Notes under the pieces: model-generated
Told to the model about the DNA's origin: nothing
The model's database searches: none
The model's input: only the letters and a program-made list of their open reading frames with translations
Part shown: in pieces, positions 1 to 9,506 of the stretch
Position numbering within the stretch: the first letter of the stretch is position 1
Layout: every line of letters begins with the position of its first letter
Source of the DNA: an uncultured Lachnospiraceae bacterium
GTDB taxonomy: Bacteria > Bacillota > Clostridia > Lachnospirales > Lachnospiraceae
DNA: 64,000 bases
Assembly (NCBI GenBank): GCA_946628415.1
Contig: CAMOWK010000008.1
Span: 1-64,000 of the forward strand
Direction of reading: 5' to 3'
Translations under genes and position numbers: made by a program

Positions 1-68
1 TCTTACCGTTCAAAAGCTTTTTATAATCTTCTGAACGATAATTAAGTCGTTTGTTCAAACTATAACAG

Positions 69-97
69 TTGACCTACGACTTACCTACGACTATAAT
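69..97 (+). promoter_or_regulatory. Sigma-A promoter of the AlbA_2 regulator gene
   Basis: TTGACC at 69-74 and a perfect TATAAT at 92-97 are separated by exactly 17 bases, giving a strong housekeeping promoter with a start expected near 103-105. The -10 box lies in the centre of a long palindrome, so a protein bound there would block polymerase. Confidence 0.8.
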
Positions 98-117
98 TAA
101 GTCGTAGGTAAGTCGTA
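75..117. repeat. Perfect 18-bp inverted repeat over the -10 box (likely operator)
   Basis: Arms at 75-92 and 100-117 are exact reverse complements around a 7-base AT spacer. Each arm holds two copies of the core TACGACTT/AAGTCGTA spaced 11 bases apart, one helical turn. A 13-base direct copy of the centre (ATAATTAAGTCGT) also lies at 38-50, upstream of the -35. The arrangement suits cooperative binding of a dimer or tetramer, with autoregulation by the adjacent product the simplest reading. The repeats are seen; the operator role is inferred. Confidence 0.7.
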
Positions 118-138
118 AGTGTGAAAAAGGAGAAGAAA

Positions 139-1632
139 ATGTCAATTCCTATATCTATAGATCGATTATTGAATGAAAATATAGTAGAGTGGGCTCGGAT
201 AGAATTCAAGGAATCTTGGAATCCAGATGCTGCTTTAAAAACAATTAGTGCCTTTGCAAATGATTTGGATAACTGGGGTGGAGGCTACTTGGTTATTGGA
301 GCAAAAGAAGAGGATGGAAAACTTGTTCGTCCTATAACGGGCATTGATGAAAGGAAACTGGATGGTATTCAAAAAGAGATGCTTCAGTATTGTAAATATT
401 TGTCTCCGGTATACTTGCCAGAAACACAGCCAGTCAAGTATGAAGGAAAATGGCTTCTTCTTGTATGGTGTCCAGGTGGTTATGACAGACCATACAGATG
501 TCCTAAGGTTCCTTCTTCAAAAAATAGTGAGAAGATTTACTATGTTAGGAAATTATCAAGCACTATAGAGGCCACGGATATTGATGTTAAGGAATTGATA
601 GCGTTAACTAGAAATATACCATTTGATGATCGTATCAATCCTAGCGCAGAAATAAATGATTTAAAATATCCATTAATAAAAAACTATTTGAGTAGTGTTG
701 GGAGTGCTCTGCTTGATTCTCCGGATTCTTCAAGTGTTGAGAAGCTTTCAATGGACTTAAGAATAGCCGATGGTCCGAAAGAATATTATAAACCATTAAA
801 TGTTGGACTACTGTTTTTTAATGATAATCCGGAAAAGTTTTTCCCCTATAGTAGGATAGAACTTGTTAATATACCTGATCCAACAGGTCAGGGGATGGAA
901 GAGAGGTTATTTCGCGGCCCGATAGATCTTCAATTAAGGGATGTTATGAATTATATAAAGAATAATATTATAGCAGAAAAAATCTTTAAGGTTGATGGTC
1001 AGGCTGAAGCTGTACGTATCAAAAACTATAGTTATGAAGCTATTGAGGAATTTGTATCAAATGCAGTTTACCATAGGTCGTATCAGGAGCATGAACCGGT
1101 TACTATTAGGATAGAAAAAGATAAAATTGAAATAACAAGTGTACCTGGTCCAGATAGATCAATAAGCGATGAAGATATAAAAACATATAACATGAGAACG
1201 AGAAGATATCGTAATCGAAGAATAGGAGATTTTTTAAAGGAACTTCATTTAGTAGAAGGACGAAATACTGGAATTCCTACAGCAATCAATGCAATAAAGA
1301 AAAATGGTTCTCCGCTTCCATCTTTATTAACGGATGAGGATAGATCATTCTTTTCGGTTATTATTCCAATACATGATGTATTTACGGAAAAGGGAATGGA
1401 ACATGTAAAGGTAAAAACAAAACGTCGTTCAAAAAATGAATTAAAGGAATTGATTCTGGAAGCATTGAATGAAAGAAATATATCTACTAAGGAGTTATAC
1501 AATCAACTTGGATATTCTGGTAATCCATCAAAAACATTTGTATCATGTATTGATGAGTTGATATCAACAAATCAGATTGAGTATACTTCAGAGAATATAT
1601 ATGATCCGAATAATAATCTGAAATTAGTATAA
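139..1632 (+). CDS. AlbA_2/Schlafen-domain ATP-binding HTH regulator
   Basis: About 497 residues. The N-terminal ~125 residues (EFKESW, then GGGYLVIG) match the AlbA_2 putative DNA-binding domain. Around residues 300-390 the sequence EEFVSNAVYHRSY resembles the HATPase_c_4 ATP-binding module of RecG-like regulators. The last ~65 residues look like a winged helix. I chose ATG 139 because AAGGAG at 127-132 sits six bases ahead; the frame opens earlier at GTG 121. Members of this family are usually called transcriptional regulators, but targets are rarely known and some act in phage defence or mobile elements. The palindrome over its promoter suggests autoregulation. Lower GC than the core genes downstream suggests an acquired gene. 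Confidence 0.85.
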   Translation: MSIPISIDRLLNENIVEWARIEFKESWNPDAALKTISAFANDLDNWGGGYLVIGAKEEDGKLVRPITGIDERKLDGIQKEMLQYCKYLSPVYLPETQPVKYEGKWLLLVWCPGGYDRPYRCPKVPSSKNSEKIYYVRKLSSTIEATDIDVKELIALTRNIPFDDRINPSAEINDLKYPLIKNYLSSVGSALLDSPDSSSVEKLSMDLRIADGPKEYYKPLNVGLLFFNDNPEKFFPYSRIELVNIPDPTGQGMEERLFRGPIDLQLRDVMNYIKNNIIAEKIFKVDGQAEAVRIKNYSYEAIEEFVSNAVYHRSYQEHEPVTIRIEKDKIEITSVPGPDRSISDEDIKTYNMRTRRYRNRRIGDFLKELHLVEGRNTGIPTAINAIKKNGSPLPSLLTDEDRSFFSVIIPIHDVFTEKGMEHVKVKTKRRSKNELKELILEALNERNISTKELYNQLGYSGNPSKTFVSCIDELISTNQIEYTSENIYDPNNNLKLV

Positions 1633-1721
1633 TAATGTCTAAATATATGCGATTACAATGATTTTTAGGTGTATATGATGTATTTTCGATTTTTTGAGTA
1701 TTATGGGAGAGGTGATACTTG

Positions 1722-1901
1722 ATGTGTGAAACAAAAAAGTTTTTCGATATTTATAATCAGATTAAAGAGCTTAACCCGGATGACACTTTGCAGCTGGTAA
1801 TGGAAGCAAGGGACGAGGATGAGAGGGAATTCTTTGAACTTGTCGGAGATTTTCTGCTTCAGAAAAAACAGAGGGAAGTAATAGAGGAGCATCTATTTTA
1901 A
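1722..1901 (+). CDS. Small acidic protein of unknown function
   Basis: About 59 residues, rich in Asp, Glu and Lys, predicted mostly helical, with no membrane segment or cysteine pair. I do not recognise a family. GGGAGAGGTGA upstream is a fair ribosome binding site for ATG 1722; a TTG directly before it (1719) is the alternative. It lies about 90 bases after the AlbA_2 gene on the same strand with no clear terminator between, so co-transcription is possible. Codon use looks coherent, but a gene this short is only moderately certain. Confidence 0.5.
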   Translation: MCETKKFFDIYNQIKELNPDDTLQLVMEARDEDEREFFELVGDFLLQKKQREVIEEHLF

Positions 1902-1936
1902 TGAGAAAATATATAGTTTTATCTTACATTAGTTAT

Positions 1937-2276
1937 TATAGATTGAGTGCTAATACCGCTTATTCCAAGTGCTTTTTTTATCTGTTCAATATGATTAAAA
2001 CAAACATTTTCAAACGCAAGCCCAATTATTCCAAAATGATTCCAATCCTGTAATAAATCCGGATTTTGGTGTATCCATCCATGGTAATTCATCAAGAAAA
2101 ATCAACTGTCTTGATCCGTCATCGATTTTTTGTAGAAACATCTCAAGCATGAAAAAAGCTTCCAGCCAATCACTCGGACAATGATCTTTTTTCATACCAT
2201 GAGAGATTAATGAATAATAGAAAGCTTGCAATTGTTTTTTAACGGGTCTACCCTTTCGATAATCAGCCGTCAACAT
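1937..2276 (-). pseudogene. Remnant of an AAA-family ATP-binding protein, internally deleted
   Basis: The minus-strand frame from 2276 encodes the middle of the ~480-residue AAA ATPases common in gut bacteria, with the Walker B stretch LIFLDELPWMDT followed by FITGLESFWNNWAC. The frame then stops, but the next frame continues as FENVCFNHIEQIKKALGI, which is the far C-terminal part of the same family. Some 250 codons between these segments are missing and the junction near 2010-2030 is out of frame. The Walker A N-terminus and the extreme C-terminus are also absent. It is dead by several independent lesions. Such ATPases are often found near mobile DNA, in keeping with the recombinase close by. 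Confidence 0.8.
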
Positions 2277-2450
2277 TATCTTTCTTTATTCATGGCTAAT
2301 TATCTTAACAAGCCATTGATATATTTAGCCATCACCATGTTTTTTGTATGAGAATTACAGTCTATCAGAATTTCTCTGGAAATATGACAACGCTAGTTAA
2401 TTATCCTGGAACTGTATTTACTGATAGAATATCATTATTAACATTTTTTA

Positions 2451-3203
2451 TCATTCATAAAGATAATCTATAAATTTGCTGAGTGACTCAACATGAGGGT
2501 AGGCTGTTGGGAATACAACATACATGCGTTTTTCGCGCTTTGTATCAAAGAGTTTGGAGTCGGATATATCAATTGCAAGTGGAAGCATTGACGCGGTTTC
2601 TTCGACGGTGGGATTATCCCCTTTTGCATCCATTCCCATATATTTATCAATATCCCTTCCGGTCAGATCGACTCCATATGGAAGGCATACGATCTTGTCG
2701 GCGTAGCGTTTCATTTGCTCATCATCCAGAAATCTGCGTACATCAAGATACATGTCGTATCTGTTTAGATCTTTAAGGGCGTCTTCATCTACTATAAGGT
2801 AGTCCAGAACATTTGCATTGGTGTAGTTCATAAGGTTCATACGAGTTCCGTTTGCGGCTATATTATCCACATCGGAACCACCGTAGGTAATCGTAAATTC
2901 ATCTACAAAGATTACTTCTTCCTTTTCAGGAGTGCCGCCGAGATGGTTGAACAGACCTTCATTCAGTTTATACAGTTCATCTTCGGTCAGCTTTGCATTT
3001 ACGGCTGAACCTTCAAGAAGAAGATCTTTTCGCGGCTTGGCAAGTACCGATATTACGTAAATGATTATGATAATGGCAATTATTCCGCCTATAATGTATT
3101 TTAAATAATAATCCTTGAAAAACTGCCATTTGCTGTAAGACTCCGGTTCATCGGCTCCGTCATTTTTTTTATCTTCAATAAGATTCTCGTCGTATAGTCT
3201 CAA
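2451..3203 (-). CDS. Single-pass membrane protein of unknown function
   Basis: About 250 residues: a charged cytoplasmic N-terminus of ~35, one strongly hydrophobic helix (IIGGIIAIIIIIYVISVLA), then a ~190-residue outer domain rich in Asp with no motif I recognise. It looks like a type II membrane protein with a soluble domain outside the cell. The frame opens at ATG 3221, but GGAGG lies inside that extension, 7 bases before TTG 3203, so I favour the TTG start (MRLYDENL). It lies only ~25 bases after the recombinase gene on the same strand and may be co-transcribed. I cannot assign a function. Confidence 0.7.
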   Translation of the reverse strand: MRLYDENLIEDKKNDGADEPESYSKWQFFKDYYLKYIIGGIIAIIIIIYVISVLAKPRKDLLLEGSAVNAKLTEDELYKLNEGLFNHLGGTPEKEEVIFVDEFTITYGGSDVDNIAANGTRMNLMNYTNANVLDYLIVDEDALKDLNRYDMYLDVRRFLDDEQMKRYADKIVCLPYGVDLTGRDIDKYMGMDAKGDNPTVEETASMLPLAIDISDSKLFDTKREKRMYVVFPTAYPHVESLSKFIDYLYE

Positions 3204-3246
3204 CTTTAATCCTCCATTCATTCAACTTACCCAATATTAACACATT

Positions 3247-4314
3247 TTAAAGCTTAACTCCAATTTTCTGAATTTCTTTTTTCAGGTTTTCGATATTTCT
3301 GTGGGTATATACACGTTCGGTTATATCTCCGATAGAGTGGCCGACTATAAGCTTAAGGATGTATTCGTCAACGTTACATTCTTTAGCCATGGAGATAAAT
3401 GTGTGGCGGGTGTCATGAGGAAGATGGTTCATATGAAGCATTTTCATGATGTCATTAAACTTTCGCCTGTATTTGAAATAACTTATGGGGGTGCCGTCGT
3501 CATCGGATATGAGAAAAATGCTGCCAAGAGACTCGCTTTTTTTAAATCTTGCCTGAATCAGTTTTTCTATTCTGCTGTGGATGGGGATGATACGATTCAT
3601 TCCCGCCTCGGTTTTACTGCCGCCAACCATATATCCTTCATCAAGCTTAATGTTTGTGAGCTTCAGCGTAAGCAGTTCGCTTGGTCTAAAACCTGTAAAT
3701 AAAGCAATTATTATTATATCAATGTATGGAAGGGCGCGCTTTTTCCATAAAGCTTTTATCTCAATGTCAGTAAAAGGCGTTCTGTCATAAACCGGCGGAT
3801 CGGTTTTGATCTTATCCAGATATTCTGCGTAGTTTACCGCTATGATTTCATTTTTTATTGCATATTGATATAGCAGTCCGCAAAGAGATTTCATTCTCTT
3901 TTTAGTTGCACTGTGAACAGGCGCATTGTAGATGCATAGCTCTAAATCATGGGGTCTTATATCTGTAAATTTCCTGTCATGAATCATTTCAAAATGCTGA
4001 TATGCAGACTTGTAAGTTCTTATGGCTGAATGTGAGATGGTATTAAAATGCTTTTCGCTCCATTCCTGATAAACTTCGCTGAACTTAAGCTTTCGCCTTC
4101 TGATATCATAAGGATTCCGGTTGTACTTTAAAAGCGCCATAAGCGCTTCATCTCTTGTTTCAAAGTAGCCGATCGGAGTTCTCTTTTGAATCATACCATC
4201 ACCTGTCTGTGATTTGTGATAGCCGGTTGTTACAATGGCTATATAAGGTTTAAGTCTCCTTCCGCTAAGCTTATACACTGAACCGGTTCCGTTTGCTCGC
4301 TTGTAAGTTTTCAT
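3247..4314 (-). CDS. Tyrosine recombinase (phage-type integrase)
   Basis: About 355 residues. An N-terminal arm-type DNA-binding segment (NGTGSVYK...PYIAIVTTGY) is followed by a helical core-binding domain (~75-165) and a C-terminal catalytic domain. Catalytic residues are visible: Arg ~210 (TGFRPSE), Lys ~234 (SKTEAG), His-x-x-Arg ~300-303 (HDTRHTF), His ~326 (GHS) and the nucleophile Tyr ~336 (RVYTH), so it looks active. ATG 4314 is chosen because AGGAGG precedes it by eight bases; the frame opens at 4338. No excisionase, relaxase, replication or phage structural gene is nearby, so it is either an orphan of a decayed element or a lone recombinase. It is divergent from dgt. Confidence 0.9.
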   Translation of the reverse strand: MKTYKRANGTGSVYKLSGRRLKPYIAIVTTGYHKSQTGDGMIQKRTPIGYFETRDEALMALLKYNRNPYDIRRRKLKFSEVYQEWSEKHFNTISHSAIRTYKSAYQHFEMIHDRKFTDIRPHDLELCIYNAPVHSATKKRMKSLCGLLYQYAIKNEIIAVNYAEYLDKIKTDPPVYDRTPFTDIEIKALWKKRALPYIDIIIIALFTGFRPSELLTLKLTNIKLDEGYMVGGSKTEAGMNRIIPIHSRIEKLIQARFKKSESLGSIFLISDDDGTPISYFKYRRKFNDIMKMLHMNHLPHDTRHTFISMAKECNVDEYILKLIVGHSIGDITERVYTHRNIENLKKEIQKIGVKL

Positions 4315-4410
4315 GATGAGTACCTCCTTCGTAGTCATTTGCTGTAACGGTTTATGTAGATTTTTGTGCTGTCGTCACTGTATTTATATAATTAAATTAT
4401 AGGCTGGTTA

Positions 4411-4439
4411 TAGTCAAAGATGGTTAAATATAGTAGAAT
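4411..4439 (+). promoter_or_regulatory. Candidate promoter of dgt
   Basis: TAGTCA at 4411-4416 and TAGAAT at 4434-4439 are spaced 17 bases. The opposite strand of the same -35 region reads TTGACT and could serve the divergent recombinase gene, so the two promoters may overlap. Confidence 0.45.
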
Positions 4440-4472
4440 ATATCTGGTAAATGGGGGAGATGAGGGGGAAAT

Positions 4473-5498
4473 ATGACGATCAGAGAGATAACTGAAAAAA
4501 ATGAACATATGATACTGAGTCCTTTTGCAGCTATGAGTGATGAGTCGGAAGGGCGCGATGTTTATGAAGAACCATGTACGCTAAGAACGATATATCAACG
4601 TGACCGTGACAGGATTATTCATTCAAAGGCATTCAGAAGACTAAAGCATAAGACGCAGGTTTTTCTGTCACCCTATGGTGATCATTACAGAACCCGGCTC
4701 ACACACACGCTTGAAGTGTCACAGATTGCGAGAACCATAGCAAGGTCACTCGCTATGAATGAAGATCTTACGGAGGCGATAGCTCTTGCTCATGATATAG
4801 GCCATACTCCATTTGGACATGCAGGCGAAAGGGCACTTACAAGGGCACTCGGCAGACCGTTCAGACATAATGAGCAAAGTGTAAGGGTGGTAGAACGGCT
4901 TGAGAAGGATGGAAAAGGGCTTAATCTGTCTAAGGAAGTGAGAGACGGTATACTGTGTCACAGAAGCAGCTTTCGTGCGAAGACAGTGGAAGGCAATATA
5001 CTTAGAATTTCGGACAAGATAGGTTATGTAAACCACGATATAGATGATGGCATAAGAGCCGGAATACTGACCGAGGATGAACTTCCGAAGGAACTCACTG
5101 ATATACTCGGGCACAGTACGAGTGACAGGATCGATAATCTTATTCATGATTTTATCGACTACTCCATTAATCTTGACCTCAGTGATGATGTATCAAAGGT
5201 TGGACTCAGCCCGAAATTTGAAGAAGCGCTTTATGCGCTTAGAAAATACATGTTTGAAAATGTCTACACAAATCCTGTTGCCAAGTCGGAGGAGAAGAAG
5301 GCTGAAGAGATAGTTGAGATTCTATATGGGTATTATATGGAGCATATTGAGGAAATGGCTCCCGAATTCCTGCTTATGCTGGACGAGGGCGAAGCAAAGG
5401 AAACGGTTGTCTGCGACTACATAGCAGGTATGACAGATAATTATGCAATCTATAAATTCAAGGAGATTTACATCCCCCGTTCATGGAGCAATTTATAA
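4473..5498 (+). CDS. dgt: Deoxyguanosinetriphosphate triphosphohydrolase-like protein
   Basis: 341 residues, the normal size for the short bacterial dGTPase type. HD-superfamily metal ligands are in place: His in THTLEVSQIAR, the His-Asp pair in LAHDIGHTPFGHAGE, and a later Asp (DKIGYVNHDIDD). The family cleaves dGTP or other dNTPs to the nucleoside plus triphosphate and so tunes dNTP pools. GGGGGAA before ATG 4473 supports the start. It is followed by a terminator and then dnaG, an order common in Clostridia. Substrate preference cannot be read from sequence. Confidence 0.92.
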   Translation: MTIREITEKNEHMILSPFAAMSDESEGRDVYEEPCTLRTIYQRDRDRIIHSKAFRRLKHKTQVFLSPYGDHYRTRLTHTLEVSQIARTIARSLAMNEDLTEAIALAHDIGHTPFGHAGERALTRALGRPFRHNEQSVRVVERLEKDGKGLNLSKEVRDGILCHRSSFRAKTVEGNILRISDKIGYVNHDIDDGIRAGILTEDELPKELTDILGHSTSDRIDNLIHDFIDYSINLDLSDDVSKVGLSPKFEEALYALRKYMFENVYTNPVAKSEEKKAEEIVEILYGYYMEHIEEMAPEFLLMLDEGEAKETVVCDYIAGMTDNYAIYKFKEIYIPRSWSNL

Positions 5499-5522
5499 TT
5501 TAAAAGAAAATTAAAAAGATTT

Positions 5523-5562
5523 CCCCGCAGAGCTAGTATAATAGAAGTGCGGGGACTTTTTT
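5523..5562 (+). terminator. Intrinsic terminator after dgt
   Basis: CCCCGCA (5523-5529) pairs with TGCGGGG (5548-5554) and is followed by six T. A TATAAT occurs inside the loop, but I see no good -35 for it. Confidence 0.8.
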
Positions 5563-5622
5563 GTTCCCCAGATACATTTTCCGGGATAGTTCTTCACGGA
5601 AATGTGCTTAAAGAGGTTAAAA

Positions 5623-7389
5623 ATGTATTATTCTGATGAACTGATCGAAGAGGTCAGATCAAAATCAAATATCGTCGATATCATTGGAGAACGTATAGGA
5701 CTAAAGCAAAAAGGCAGAGAGTACTGGTGCTGCTGTCCGTTCCATAATGAGAAGACGCCTTCATTCCATGTGATTCCCGACAGACAGATGTATCACTGTT
5801 TTGGCTGCCATGCAGGAGGAAATGTATATACATTCCTTATGCAGTATGAGAATTATACCTTTCAGGAAGCCGTAAAATACCTGGCTGAGCGGGCGGGTGT
5901 AAATCTGCCCGATACAAGAGAAAGTGATGAGGATATAAAGAAGCGGGACCGGAGATACAGGCTTTATGAAGTAAATAAGGCCGCGGCAGCTTATTTTCAT
6001 TATATACTTACCAAGACAAGGCAGGGAGAACTCGGAAGAGAGTATTTTGAAGGAAGAGGGCTGTCGCCTGAAACTATAGGAAAGTTCGGACTCGGGTATA
6101 TCGGTCAGGAACGTAACGGGCTCTATAACTACCTTAAGAGTAAGGGCTTTGACGACCAGATTCTTATGGATGCAGGACTTGTCCAGTTCAGTGAAAAAAA
6201 CGGAATCAGTGATGTTTTCTGGAACAGAGTCATGATTCCCATAGTTGATAAAAATAGTAAAGTGCTTGGTTTTGGCGGAAGAGTCCTGGGCGATGCAAAG
6301 CCCAAGTATGTCAATACAAAGGAAACGGATATATACGAAAAACGTTTAAATCTTTTTGCACTTAATCTCGCAAGAAGGACAAGGCGTAACGGCTTTATAC
6401 TTTGCGAAGGCTACATGGATGTCATAGCCATGCATCAGGCGGGTTTCGATAATGCAGTTGCATCTCTCGGAACGGCATTTACAGAGGAGCAGGCAAACCT
6501 TCTCCGCCGCTTTACGGACACTGTTTATCTTGCGTATGACAGTGATGAGGCAGGAAGAAATGCAACGCTTAAGGCTATTAAAATCCTTAGGGATTATGGC
6601 ATAAGCCAGCGTGTCATTAATATGAAACCCCATAAGGATCCCGATGAATTCATTAAAGCACTCGGCAGCGATGCATTTCTTGAAAGAATAAGAGATGCCA
6701 TCCCGGGCAGAATGTTTGAAATCGATGACCTTATGAGTGGAAAGAATCTAAATGATCCCGAAGATAAGACAGAAGCCATGCACGGAGCAGCAAGGCAGAT
6801 AGCCGGCATCGAGGACAGTGCAAAGAGGCTTAACTACATCGAATCTGTGTGTGAAAGGTATAAGCTTGATGTAGATACCATGAAGAGCATTACAGCCAAA
6901 TATTTCGGAGCTGTAAAGGATGCGGAAATGGTCCGCGAAAGAGATGCGGAGCTAAGAAGAGAAAAGAAGGAATTCCAGAATAATGACATAACTCTTCATG
7001 AGGCTATGATGCTGACATGGTTTATAAATGACACGTCACTCATCGGAAAACTTAAAAATGAAATAACCGAAGATGACTTTACAGAAGAGATATACAGAAT
7101 CATACTGCGTGATATTTACAGTCAATACGAGAATACAGGAAATGTAAATCCTGCTGCCATAGTGGACAGGTATGACGATGTGGATAATCAGAAACTGATC
7201 GCTAAAATTTTAAACAGTAATCCGAAGTATGATTCCGAGGAAAAGAGAGACCGTATTATAACGGATCTAATTAAGAAGATTAAGCTGACACGTATAGAAG
7301 ACCAGATGAGAAAAGTCAGTGATGGAGCTGAACTGAACAGGCTTCTCGGCGAGCTTAAAAAATATAAGAATTATATATTCAAGTATTAA
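5623..7389 (+). CDS. dnaG: DNA primase DnaG
   Basis: About 588 residues. The N-terminal CHC2 zinc domain is clear ([12 protein letters not shown]...[10 protein letters not shown]). The catalytic TOPRIM region carries the Glu of [15 protein letters not shown] and the DSDEAGRNA motif. A C-terminal helicase-interaction domain follows (~430-588). It makes RNA primers for lagging-strand replication. The frame opens at ATG 5602, but AGAGG six bases ahead of ATG 5623 ([11 protein letters not shown]) marks the probable start, which matches the family N-terminus. It precedes rpoD by 17 bases, the classical macromolecular synthesis arrangement without rpsU. Confidence 0.97.
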   Translation: MYYSDELIEEVRSKSNIVDIIGERIGLKQKGREYWCCCPFHNEKTPSFHVIPDRQMYHCFGCHAGGNVYTFLMQYENYTFQEAVKYLAERAGVNLPDTRESDEDIKKRDRRYRLYEVNKAAAAYFHYILTKTRQGELGREYFEGRGLSPETIGKFGLGYIGQERNGLYNYLKSKGFDDQILMDAGLVQFSEKNGISDVFWNRVMIPIVDKNSKVLGFGGRVLGDAKPKYVNTKETDIYEKRLNLFALNLARRTRRNGFILCEGYMDVIAMHQAGFDNAVASLGTAFTEEQANLLRRFTDTVYLAYDSDEAGRNATLKAIKILRDYGISQRVINMKPHKDPDEFIKALGSDAFLERIRDAIPGRMFEIDDLMSGKNLNDPEDKTEAMHGAARQIAGIEDSAKRLNYIESVCERYKLDVDTMKSITAKYFGAVKDAEMVRERDAELRREKKEFQNNDITLHEAMMLTWFINDTSLIGKLKNEITEDDFTEEIYRIILRDIYSQYENTGNVNPAAIVDRYDDVDNQKLIAKILNSNPKYDSEEKRDRIITDLIKKIKLTRIEDQMRKVSDGAELNRLLGELKKYKNYIFKY

Positions 7390-7406
7390 TGAAAAGGAGT
7401 ATCAAA

Positions 7407-8651
7407 ATGGCACCACGTAAGAAAAAGACAGAGGCAGAGGCACCTATCGAAGAAATGGTTATGCCTGAAACAAAGCAGGAAGGCGATATCTATGATGAGG
7501 AGAATGATGAAACACATCTCTCACCTGAAGATGAGGAACTTCTGACAAAAAAACTTGATGTCCTCGTAAATATGGCAAAGAAAAAGAAAAATGTTATCGA
7601 GGACGATGATATCATCAAGGAATTTAAGGATGCAAGCTCTTTACTTACTCCTGAAGTAATGGCGAGAATACTTGATTATCTCGAGAAGAAAAAGATTGAT
7701 GTCCTTACTATTACCGAGGATGATGATGACCTTGAGCCGGATGACGATATACTTCCGGATATTGATGACGAAGATATCGATATCGAAAAAATCGATCTTA
7801 CAGTACCTGATGGTGTCAGCATCGATGACCCTGTAAGAATGTATCTTAAGGAAATCGGTAAAGTACCGCTTCTTTCTGCTGAGGAAGAGATTGAGCTTGC
7901 CCAGAAGATGGAAGACGGGGACGAGTATGCCAAGAAAAAGCTTGCAGAAGCAAACTTAAGGCTTGTTGTTAGTATAGCAAAGAAATATGTCGGAAGAGGT
8001 ATGCTTTTCCTTGATCTTATACAGGAAGGTAATCTCGGCCTCATAAAAGCAGTTGAGAAGTTTGACTATCGCAAGGGATATAAGTTCAGTACTTATGCTA
8101 CATGGTGGATAAGACAGGCTATTACCCGTGCCATCGCTGATCAGGCAAGAACGATAAGAATCCCTGTTCATATGGTTGAAACCATCAATAAGCTTAAGAG
8201 AGTCCAGAGACAGCTTGTTCAGGATCTCGGAAGAGACCCAAGCCCTGAAGAGATTGCCGATAATATGGATATTCCGGTTGAGAGAGTTCGTGAGATACTT
8301 AAGATATCTCAGGAGCCTGTTTCTCTTGAAACACCTATAGGTGAAGAGGAAGATTCACATCTTGGTGACTTTATTCAGGATGAAAATGTACCGGTACCTG
8401 CAGAGGCAGCTGCGTTTACTCTTCTTAAGGAGCAGCTGGATGATGTTCTTACGACCCTTTCAGACAGAGAGAGAAAGGTTCTTAGACTTAGATTTGGACT
8501 TGATGACGGAAGAGCAAGAACTCTTGAAGAGGTTGGTAAGGAGTTTAATGTAACTAGAGAACGTATCAGACAGATTGAAGCAAAGGCGCTTCGGAAACTT
8601 AGACATCCGAACAGAAGCCGTAAGCTTAAGGAATTCCTGGAAACAAATTAA
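7407..8651 (+). CDS. rpoD: Primary RNA polymerase sigma factor RpoD (SigA)
   Basis: About 414 residues. After an acidic, Lys-rich N-terminus (region 1), the hallmark sigma-70 regions follow: region 1.2 ([17 protein letters not shown]), region 2 with [18 protein letters not shown] and [17 protein letters not shown] for core and -10 recognition, region 3, and region 4 with [17 protein letters not shown] for -35 recognition. The frame overlaps the dnaG stop at ATG 7389, but AAGGAG seven bases before ATG 7407 (MAPRKKK) decides the start. The next gene overlaps its stop codon, so dnaG-rpoD-trmK is one operon. Confidence 0.97.
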   Translation: MAPRKKKTEAEAPIEEMVMPETKQEGDIYDEENDETHLSPEDEELLTKKLDVLVNMAKKKKNVIEDDDIIKEFKDASSLLTPEVMARILDYLEKKKIDVLTITEDDDDLEPDDDILPDIDDEDIDIEKIDLTVPDGVSIDDPVRMYLKEIGKVPLLSAEEEIELAQKMEDGDEYAKKKLAEANLRLVVSIAKKYVGRGMLFLDLIQEGNLGLIKAVEKFDYRKGYKFSTYATWWIRQAITRAIADQARTIRIPVHMVETINKLKRVQRQLVQDLGRDPSPEEIADNMDIPVERVREILKISQEPVSLETPIGEEEDSHLGDFIQDENVPVPAEAAAFTLLKEQLDDVLTTLSDRERKVLRLRFGLDDGRARTLEEVGKEFNVTRERIRQIEAKALRKLRHPNRSRKLKEFLETN

Positions 8652-9469
8652 TGAAAAGTATATCTGCAAAAATGTCCGAAAGGATGAAAGCCGTAGCAGA
8701 TTTTGTTTCAGTAGGGCGAAAGGTTGCTGATATAGGCTGCGATCACGCCTATATCAGCATTTTTCTTTTGGAAAAAGAAATTGCTGAGCGTGTCATTGCA
8801 CTTGATGTAAGGAAGGGACCGCTCGATATAGCAAATGCAAATATAAATGCATATCTTTCCGATACGCCCTGCATAGAAACAAGGATGTCGAACGGTTTTG
8901 ATAAAGTGAATGAAGGTGAAACCGATGCGGCGGTCATAGCCGGTATGGGCGGGCTGCTTATAGTCGATATTCTGCGAAGAGGAAAGCGGCTGTTTACGCC
9001 CGGCTACGAGCTTATACTTTCACCCCAGAGCGAGCAGTATGATGTAAGAAAGTATCTTGCAACTTCGGGCTTTAGGATAGTCGATGAAAAGCTTCTTATC
9101 GATGAAGGAAAGTACTACAACGTGATTAAGGCAGTGAAGGGTATTGCAATGCCTGAGAAAGAGGAGAAACCGGATACTGCCGGTGATTCAGGGATAATGC
9201 AGGCAATATCAAAGTTAAGTAATGGAGAAAAAGATGCTGAATCCTGGAAGAAAGAAGCATACCTCACGTACGGAAGAATCCTTCTTGAAAGAAAAGACAG
9301 CGTACTCCGCGCAAAGCTCATTTCAGAATACGACAGCAAGATGAAACTTCTAGACAAGCTTTCGGGTAATAATAGTGAGGCTGCAACCGTACGACGCGCA
9401 GAGTTAGAAGGCGAGCTTACGTTACTCCGGAGAACACTTAAGGAATATTACAATATGACAGAGAGCTAG
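8651..9469 (+). CDS. trmK: tRNA (adenine(22)-N1)-methyltransferase TrmK
   Basis: 272 residues. The SAM-binding fold shows motif I (VADIGCDHAYISIFL), an acidic ribose-binding residue (IALDVRKGPL) and the family signature VIAGMGGLLIVDIL, then SPQSEQYDVRKYL, with a helical C-terminal extension typical of TrmK. It makes m1A at position 22 of some tRNAs. The ATG shares its A with the rpoD TAA stop, so translation is likely coupled; trmK next to rpoD is a conserved Firmicute arrangement. Confidence 0.93.
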   Translation: MKSISAKMSERMKAVADFVSVGRKVADIGCDHAYISIFLLEKEIAERVIALDVRKGPLDIANANINAYLSDTPCIETRMSNGFDKVNEGETDAAVIAGMGGLLIVDILRRGKRLFTPGYELILSPQSEQYDVRKYLATSGFRIVDEKLLIDEGKYYNVIKAVKGIAMPEKEEKPDTAGDSGIMQAISKLSNGEKDAESWKKEAYLTYGRILLERKDSVLRAKLISEYDSKMKLLDKLSGNNSEAATVRRAELEGELTLLRRTLKEYYNMTES

Positions 9470-9506
9470 ACATGATGGATAATACAGTCATTTTTGGAGG
9501 TTACAT

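Noticed and set aside
5536..5541. TATAAT as a dnaG promoter
   Set aside because: It lies in the loop of the dgt terminator and has no -35 partner at a proper distance.
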